DNA from: OLB16 sp964422415
GTDB taxonomy: Bacteria; Hinthialibacterota; Hinthialibacteria; OLB16
Assembly: GCA_964422415.1 (NCBI GenBank)
Contig: CAYRBI010000114.1
Location: forward strand, 1 to 19,209
DNA: 19,209 nt
Direction of reading: 5' to 3'
This document shows, one piece after another, positions 13,968-19,209 of the stretch (the first letter of the stretch is position 1; the number at the start of each line of letters is the position of its first letter). Both the position numbers and the translations under genes were made by a program. Below the pieces are notes generated by a model. The model saw nothing but the letters and a program-made list of their open reading frames with translations. It did no database searches and was not told where the DNA came from.

Positions 13968-14312
13968 CTGTTCAGAACCACAGTGAAGTTCGCCTTGTTT
14001 CTTGTGGGCGGTAACCTGCTGCTTGGAGTGAGTTTGATCATCACGGCAGCAACCCAGGAGATAAGTGATATGGATTTTAGCTATCCTTTGTGGCTCCTCG
14101 TGTATTACTTGAATTTTATTCCAGTTGTCCTCCTATATTATTTGTTTGGGGCAAGATTTCTCTCTTTTCCGGAAGTTCAAAAGGCCTTGTACATCGTTCT
14201 CCTGGGGATCTTTCAGTGGACCCTCATCTCTTTCCTCCTTGCCGGAGCCTATTGCGGTATTAAATCCATGTTCAGAAGGTACTTTCTCGCTGGGGAGAGG
14301 ACACCCCAATAA
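13968..14312 (+). CDS. Small three-helix membrane protein, probable CTG start
   Basis: This is an unrecognised integral membrane protein of about 114 residues. Three hydrophobic segments are evident: VKFALFLVGGNLLLGVSLII near the N-terminus, then LWLLVYYLNFIPVVLLYYLF, then ALYIVLLGIFQWTLISFLLA. They are followed by a basic end (KSMFRRYFLAGERTPQ) that suggests a cytoplasmic C-terminus by the positive-inside rule. The same frame is open upstream to ATG 13833, but that part overlaps the DUF4911-like gene and is arginine/serine-rich and not hydrophobic, so it is a poor candidate. CTG 13968, 8 bases after AAGGAGG, is the best-placed start. GTG 13983 is the alternative. Stretches of the gene are AT-rich (a sampled line near 14101-14160 is about one third GC), in part because of hydrophobic codons. 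No function can be assigned. Confidence 0.6.
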   Translation: MFRTTVKFALFLVGGNLLLGVSLIITAATQEISDMDFSYPLWLLVYYLNFIPVVLLYYLFGARFLSFPEVQKALYIVLLGIFQWTLISFLLAGAYCGIKSMFRRYFLAGERTPQ

Positions 14313-14342
14313 GCAGGTGGAGGAAACTCCTGACAGCAGATT

Positions 14343-16082
14343 CTACCCCCCGAACCCCTCCTTCACCCATGGCGGCAAATAACTCGGTCCCCCTTTGGGC
14401 ACCCACACCTCCAAGCGTTCATTCCACCCTTGAAAATAGAGTTTGGTCTCGCTTCCGGGGTGTGAAAGGAGCGGCTGGTAGTTGTCCTCCATGGCCTTCT
14501 GGAGGTGCTCGATCCGTGGATCGATCTCACGTAGGGGGGTGTTCTGAAGTTCTCGTCCAGGGACCAGCAGCTGCCCCCACTGCCCGGTCCGGTCGTTGAT
14601 AACTAGTACCACGATCGAACGGCTGGAGAGCATTTCTGTGATCCCCTCCAGCATCTGGTTCACCCCGGTATCTGGGTTGTTCATCACCACGCTCTGGTAC
14701 CAGCGTACCCACCACAGGTAGGTCTCGGAGAGATCCATGGCAATTTCACGGTGGGTGAGCGCCGCCAGGAAGGGGGGCGCCCAGATGACATCACCAGGTT
14801 TCGAGAGTTCCGCGATCACCCGCTCCAGGGTTCTCACCTCGTGGTCAGAAAACTCGACAATACGTCCCTGCGAGACATCCGGTAAATCCAGCCCCGGAGC
14901 AGACTGAGCACGGATCCCACTCATCATGCGCCAAGGCTGCCAAGCCAGTACCGCCGCGACACCGGCAATTATCCCGATCTGGCACAGGACCGTGACCACC
15001 CTCCATCGAGGGGCGCTTGGTTCAGTGAGTTGAGCCTCAACCTGATCTTTTCCCAACCATTGCACCAATGCCCAAGCGGAGAAGATGGCGATCACCGGTT
15101 CCGCCAGGCAAAAGATGTAATCGACTGTGCCACCCTTGATGACATATATCCCGCTACCAAGGGAGGCAATCCCATAGAGTGTCAGGAGGACCGCTTCCAA
15201 GAGACTGAGGCCGTGAAGACAGCTTCTCCTGGCTTGGATGAGGAAGCGGTACAATCCAAGGAGAGCCAGTAGAATGAAGGGGCCCTCGAAGATGATTAGT
15301 GTCGTTCCTTGTTCGGAAAGACTAGACATCCAAGCCGTGGGGCTGGTGGGAATCGAAGCGACCTGGTTGTTCCAGACATTCTCGAAATACGCCTCCCCAG
15401 CGAGTCCCAGGCTGATGCCCAGCAGAAGCCCTAGGGTGACCACCATGGCCAGGAGCGGTAGCCAACGGCGGCGCCCACCTGAACAGGCTAAAGCCACCAA
15501 CAGGATCGAAAAGGGCAGGGCACTCATGTTCGTCCACACCGCACAGACCGCGCAGAATCCTGCCAGGCACCGGCTCCAGGTTCTCCCCCAAGCCCAACAC
15601 ATCAAACCAAAGGTCAGAAACAGGATCTCCAGATGCTCGGATTGATAGCCGGCGCTCCAACGGTATCCCTCCGGCAGAAAGAGAAACACCACCGCCCCCA
15701 GCCAGGCCGCTAACCCATTCCGCAGAAGGATCAGGCTGGTTGAGAAAACACACAGAGAGGTCAACACATGCATGAGATGGATTACCCATCGGAAGCCATT
15801 CAATGGGTCGAATCCCAAGCCGGTCGTAAAGCGCTCGATCAGTGCTCCCAGCCAGAGATGGAATGGCGGCTGGGGGGACAGAATCCCAGTGTAGAGCTGG
15901 ACCCCCTGGTTGATCCGCCAACTGATGTACTGGTAATTACCATCTCCAAAGTCGATATATGCACGGCTGATGGGAACCTTCAAAAAAAGGAGGTAAAGAC
16001 AGGCGGTCATCAGCCAGGCCAGTGACCAGATGGCCAAACTTCTCAGATCCCAACACTTTGAATCAAGTTGCTTTTGGGGCAT
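14343..16082 (-). CDS. GT-C membrane glycosyltransferase, family 39/ArnT-like
   Basis: This is a multi-pass membrane protein of about 579 residues. The first segment (about 13-35) is followed by YIDFGDGNYQYISW (42-55), an acidic loop with Asp44 and Asp47 like the DxD-type catalytic loop of GT-C enzymes. Then comes YTGILSPQPPFHLWLGA (64-80), matching the Pro-Pro loop common in PMT/ArnT relatives. About ten further hydrophobic segments run to about residue 400, then a soluble C-terminal domain. Family members use polyprenyl-phosphate sugars at the outer membrane face to modify lipids, proteins or glycans. ATG 16082 is preferred because it keeps the overlap with the kinase gene to 20 bp. An in-frame ATG at 16145 would add 21 residues and an 83-bp overlap, and neither start has a strong Shine-Dalgarno. 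The convergent neighbour ends 30 bp away. Confidence 0.75.
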   Translation of the reverse strand: MPQKQLDSKCWDLRSLAIWSLAWLMTACLYLLFLKVPISRAYIDFGDGNYQYISWRINQGVQLYTGILSPQPPFHLWLGALIERFTTGLGFDPLNGFRWVIHLMHVLTSLCVFSTSLILLRNGLAAWLGAVVFLFLPEGYRWSAGYQSEHLEILFLTFGLMCWAWGRTWSRCLAGFCAVCAVWTNMSALPFSILLVALACSGGRRRWLPLLAMVVTLGLLLGISLGLAGEAYFENVWNNQVASIPTSPTAWMSSLSEQGTTLIIFEGPFILLALLGLYRFLIQARRSCLHGLSLLEAVLLTLYGIASLGSGIYVIKGGTVDYIFCLAEPVIAIFSAWALVQWLGKDQVEAQLTEPSAPRWRVVTVLCQIGIIAGVAAVLAWQPWRMMSGIRAQSAPGLDLPDVSQGRIVEFSDHEVRTLERVIAELSKPGDVIWAPPFLAALTHREIAMDLSETYLWWVRWYQSVVMNNPDTGVNQMLEGITEMLSSRSIVVLVINDRTGQWGQLLVPGRELQNTPLREIDPRIEHLQKAMEDNYQPLLSHPGSETKLYFQGWNERLEVWVPKGGPSYLPPWVKEGFGG

Positions 16083-19000
16083 CCAAAATGGTTCGGATCG
16101 TAACCGAAAGACTATCCAGATGATAAGGCTTTTGTAGGACCTCATTGGCGCCCAAGGCTCTCAGCCGGGCACGCGTTTCAGTATCCACGAAGCCGCTGGC
16201 CACGATCACCTTGGCATCCTGCCTGATTCTGCGGATTCGTTCCAGGGATGTCTCTCCATCCATCTCCGGCATCTGCATATCGAGTAGAAGGATGTCGATC
16301 TTTTTAGGATCTTGACCGAAAAACTCAACCGCCTCGCGTCCATTCCGGGCGGCACGGACGGTATATCCCAGACTCTCTAATCCACGCCGGGCCATTTGCA
16401 GGATGTCGTCCTGGTCCTCCGCGATCAGAATTGTTTCATTGCCCCGTGGGAGAATGACCGCTTCCTTGTCCGAGGTCTTTGACACCTCTTGTTTTTGCTT
16501 ACAAGGGATATACACACGGAAGGTGGAACCAATCCCGATTTGGCTATCCACTTCGATGAAACCTCCATGTTGGCGGACGATTCCATACGCGGAGGCCAAT
16601 CCCAGGCCGGTTCCTTTCCCGGCCGGTTTAGTGGTGAAGTAGGGCTCAAAGATGTGTTGTAAGTGTTCCTCTGGGATGCCGATGCCCGTGTCCGAGACTT
16701 CGATGACGGTAAAGGTGCCCGCTGAGGCGCCCGGTTGATTCTGGCATTCTTGCGCGGTGACATTTTTATGGTAGGCCGAGAGGATCAACCGTCCCCCGTG
16801 TGGCATGGCATCCTTGGCGTTGATACACAGGTTCAAAAGAATCTGGTGGATCTGACTGGGGTCAGCCACGACCAGGGGCAAATCCTGCTCGAAGCTGTAG
16901 GCAATTGAGATCGAGGCTGGGATGGTCCGTTCAAGCATTTTCACCAGTTCCTTGATCTGTGGACGGACATCGAAGGAGGAGATAGTCAAGTCGGTTCGAC
17001 GGCTGAAAGCGAGCATCTGACGGGTGAGATCCGCCCCCCGGGAAGCCGCGTTGATGACCCGTTCGAGATCTTCATGCGCTCTCGATCCAGCGGGAAGATC
17101 ATTCATCACAAAATCCGTGTAGGCCTGGATTACCTGCAGGAGGTTGTTGAAGTCATGGGCGATACCCCCCGCCAGTTGACCGATCGCCTCGAGCTTCTGC
17201 GATTGCCTGAGCTGGATCTCCATTTCGATCTCGCGTGTGATATCGCGCTTGACCGCCACGAAGTGGGTAATGACCCCCTGGGAGTCCAGGATGGGGGAGA
17301 TGATCGCTTCCTCATGGAAATGAGTACCGTCTTTTTTACGGTTGACCATTCTCCCTGTCCAGGTGTTTCCCGTGAGAATGGTGTCCCACATATTACGGTA
17401 AAAACCGATCGGGTGGCGTCCGCTCTTCAGGAGGCTCGGTTTCTGACCAATGAGTTCATCATGGGAGTATCCGGTGATCTTCTCGTATGCCGGATTGACA
17501 TACTCAATCACGCCTTGCGTGTCGGTTACCAGAAATCCTTCCACCGCCTGAGCCACGATGGTCGCGAGTTGCTGGTTCGTGGACTCGGCTTGTTTACGGT
17601 TGGTGATGTCCTCGTAGGTGCCAAGAAGACCGATGATGTCGCCGGATTGATCGCGTAGGGGGATCTTGCTGGTGCGGATCCAGCTAGAGGTGCCATCTGC
17701 CCTTGGTTGGGGTTCCTCATATCCGATCTTGGGTATGCCACTTTGGATGACCTGTTGATCATCGAGCCGGTACCTTTCGGCCTCTTGGCGCCATGAAAGA
17801 TCAGTATCCACCTTGCCGATGATCTCCTCCGGACAACTCAGGCCGGCATCCAAAGCAAAGGCCTGATTACATCCCAGGAAACGACTCTCACGGTCCTTCC
17901 AGAAAACTCTCTGGGGCGAATTGTCCAAAACTAGTCTGAGCATTTGCCGGGATTGGTTGAGTTCATATTCAGCCATTTTCCGTTTGGTGATATCTGAGAT
18001 GATAACAGCCACCTGCCCGGTTCTGGGTTGGAAGGATGAAATATCGAGGTATTTGTTAATCTCCGTTGAAAAATCCTCCACACGGAATGATTTTCCGTGA
18101 AGGGCTGTTTCAATCAACCTGTTGAGCAGGACACTATCTTTCTTGGAAAATAGTTCCTTGAAGCGGTGCCTCTCAAGTGAAGCTTGAGGTAATCCCACAA
18201 TTCGCGCGAAGGATGCGTTAACTTCCAGGAGCAGGAGATCTTGAGGGTTTCCTTCCGGATCAAGAACCACCTCGTGAAGGCAGTAGCCATTGGGGCTTTC
18301 CTTGAACAGGTTCTGATACTTTTGTTCGGTCTTCTCTAATGCCATCTCGGCGAGACCACGTCCCTCGATCTCCTGGCGTAGTTGGTCATTGAGCAAGGAG
18401 AGTTGGGTGGTTCTTTCGTCGACCCGTTGTTTTAACTCGGCGCGTGCCTGGAGAAGAACCTCCTCCAGTTGTTTACGGTTGGTGATGTCCCGGGCCACAT
18501 TCAGGGCCACTTTCTCACCCCTGAAATCGACCAACCGCGAATGGACCTCCATGGGCAGTAGCTCCCCCGCCTTTGTGAGATACACGGTATCGAAGATCAG
18601 GGAGTCCTTCTCAAAAATGGTTTGGAGCTGTTGTGGTAAAAGGTGGGCATGGTCTACCGAGTGGATTTTGGCGGGACCGAGTTGGAGGAGTTCTTCATGG
18701 GAATACCCCAGTTTCTCACAAGTGGATTGGTTGACCTCGCGGTAGCGCCCATCCCTTCCGCAGATCAGAATCAGATCACCTACATGATCGAAAAGAGTCC
18801 GGTAGATTTCCTCCGACTCACGGATGGCATCTTCACTCAAACGGATCCGTTGATGAGCCGCTTCTAGCTCGGAGGCATGGCTGGCGAGTTGGCCGTCCAA
18901 ATCCTTTACGGCAAGATGGTACTTCCTTTCCATGGCTTTCCAGGCCGAGATGTCTCTAACAATACACTGGATCCAGAAAGCCTTTCCCCCCCGGAAAACC

Positions 19001-19209
19001 CGTGAACTTGATTCGACAGGGAATGTGGTTCCATCTTTCCGCCGGTGAAGGCTTTCAAAGAACAGACTGCCATGCTCTTTGAGCCTCTTCAGTATTTCAT
19101 CCACGGAAAATGGGGCATCTGGAGATCTGAGATCCGTTATTTTGAGTTGGAGAAGCTCTTCCCGTGTATAGCCATAAGTTTCCACTGCCCGGTCATTAGC
19201 ATCGACAAT
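16063..19209 (-). CDS. Multi-PAS hybrid histidine kinase with C-terminal receiver domain, 5'-truncated by window end
   Basis: The frame stays open to the last base, and the visible N-terminus (IVDANDRAVETYGYTREELL) is mid-PAS, so the start lies outside. Numbering from the first visible codon, five PAS domains span about 1-93, 132-248, 293-413, 423-543 and 548-665. A coiled coil sits at about 94-132 and another at about 248-292. The HisKA motif GGIAHDFNN carries the phospho-accepting His685. The HATPase domain has LLNLCINAKDA (N box), SDTGIGIP and GTGLGLA. A receiver domain (about 926-1045) has the Glu-Asp acidic pair, Asp977 in LLLDMQMPEMDG and Lys1027 in QKP. No membrane segment is visible. 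By family knowledge it senses small ligands, redox state or light through PAS domains and relays phosphate internally. No cognate output regulator lies in the window. It overlaps the GT-C gene downstream. Confidence 0.93.
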   Translation of the reverse strand: MVDANDRAVETYGYTREELLQLKITDLRSPDAPFSVDEILKRLKEHGSLFFESLHRRKDGTTFPVESSSRVFRGGKAFWIQCIVRDISAWKAMERKYHLAVKDLDGQLASHASELEAAHQRIRLSEDAIRESEEIYRTLFDHVGDLILICGRDGRYREVNQSTCEKLGYSHEELLQLGPAKIHSVDHAHLLPQQLQTIFEKDSLIFDTVYLTKAGELLPMEVHSRLVDFRGEKVALNVARDITNRKQLEEVLLQARAELKQRVDERTTQLSLLNDQLRQEIEGRGLAEMALEKTEQKYQNLFKESPNGYCLHEVVLDPEGNPQDLLLLEVNASFARIVGLPQASLERHRFKELFSKKDSVLLNRLIETALHGKSFRVEDFSTEINKYLDISSFQPRTGQVAVIISDITKRKMAEYELNQSRQMLRLVLDNSPQRVFWKDRESRFLGCNQAFALDAGLSCPEEIIGKVDTDLSWRQEAERYRLDDQQVIQSGIPKIGYEEPQPRADGTSSWIRTSKIPLRDQSGDIIGLLGTYEDITNRKQAESTNQQLATIVAQAVEGFLVTDTQGVIEYVNPAYEKITGYSHDELIGQKPSLLKSGRHPIGFYRNMWDTILTGNTWTGRMVNRKKDGTHFHEEAIISPILDSQGVITHFVAVKRDITREIEMEIQLRQSQKLEAIGQLAGGIAHDFNNLLQVIQAYTDFVMNDLPAGSRAHEDLERVINAASRGADLTRQMLAFSRRTDLTISSFDVRPQIKELVKMLERTIPASISIAYSFEQDLPLVVADPSQIHQILLNLCINAKDAMPHGGRLILSAYHKNVTAQECQNQPGASAGTFTVIEVSDTGIGIPEEHLQHIFEPYFTTKPAGKGTGLGLASAYGIVRQHGGFIEVDSQIGIGSTFRVYIPCKQKQEVSKTSDKEAVILPRGNETILIAEDQDDILQMARRGLESLGYTVRAARNGREAVEFFGQDPKKIDILLLDMQMPEMDGETSLERIRRIRQDAKVIVASGFVDTETRARLRALGANEVLQKPYHLDSLSVTIRTILDAPKAT

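Noticed and set aside
14319..14330. Small GGAG-GAAA-CTCC hairpin between convergent genes
   Set aside because: Only 4 bp with no T tract on either strand; too weak to call a terminator.

Overview
The window is a gene-dense bacterial chromosomal segment of moderately high GC. No stretch longer than about 175 bases lacks a gene, and I saw no rRNA, tRNA, CRISPR array, integrase or transposase gene. The acpP-fabF-rnc order, an LL-diaminopimelate-type aminotransferase, a short HU protein, a TPR/coiled-coil membrane protein and a large multi-PAS hybrid kinase suggest a free-living, Gram-negative-like bacterium. The lack of a close fit to well-studied gene orders makes an uncultivated lineage plausible, but the phylum cannot be fixed from this sequence.

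Layout. (1) 1-2204, plus strand: two translationally coupled glycosyltransferases, a GT2 enzyme cut by the window start and a GT4-like enzyme. They look like the end of a surface-polysaccharide cluster. (2) 2378-2674: an HU-family DNA-binding protein closed by a clear intrinsic terminator. (3) 2774-6361: a core operon with a recognisable sigma70-type promoter and a leader hairpin, then acpP, fabF, rnc and a DapL-like aminotransferase. The last two junctions overlap. (4) 6517-8746: a small antitoxin-like protein without a toxin, then an RbsC/BPD_transp_2-type ABC permease. About 320 residues of beta-propeller-like repeats are inserted between its predicted fifth and sixth membrane segments. (5) 8747-8886: a non-coding MITE/REP-like palindromic element with perfect 30-bp internal inverted arms, between convergent genes. 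(6) 8900-13561, minus strand: a TPR/coiled-coil membrane protein, a Rossmann-fold epimerase-like SDR (9 bp apart) and a membrane-anchored DUF900-type alpha/beta hydrolase. (7) 13640-14312, plus strand: a DUF4911-like small protein and a small three-helix membrane protein that apparently starts at CTG. (8) 14343-19209, minus strand: a multi-PAS hybrid histidine kinase, cut by the window end, overlapping a GT-C (family 39-like) membrane glycosyltransferase.

How the genes fit together. Region 3 is housekeeping: fatty-acid chain elongation, dsRNA processing and probably lysine/peptidoglycan precursor synthesis. Regions 1 and 8 point to envelope glycan synthesis. The best candidate for something undescribed is the propeller-containing permease of region 4. 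It is a transport subunit without an ATPase or binding protein in view, and it carries what looks like its own extracytoplasmic recognition domain inside the membrane core.
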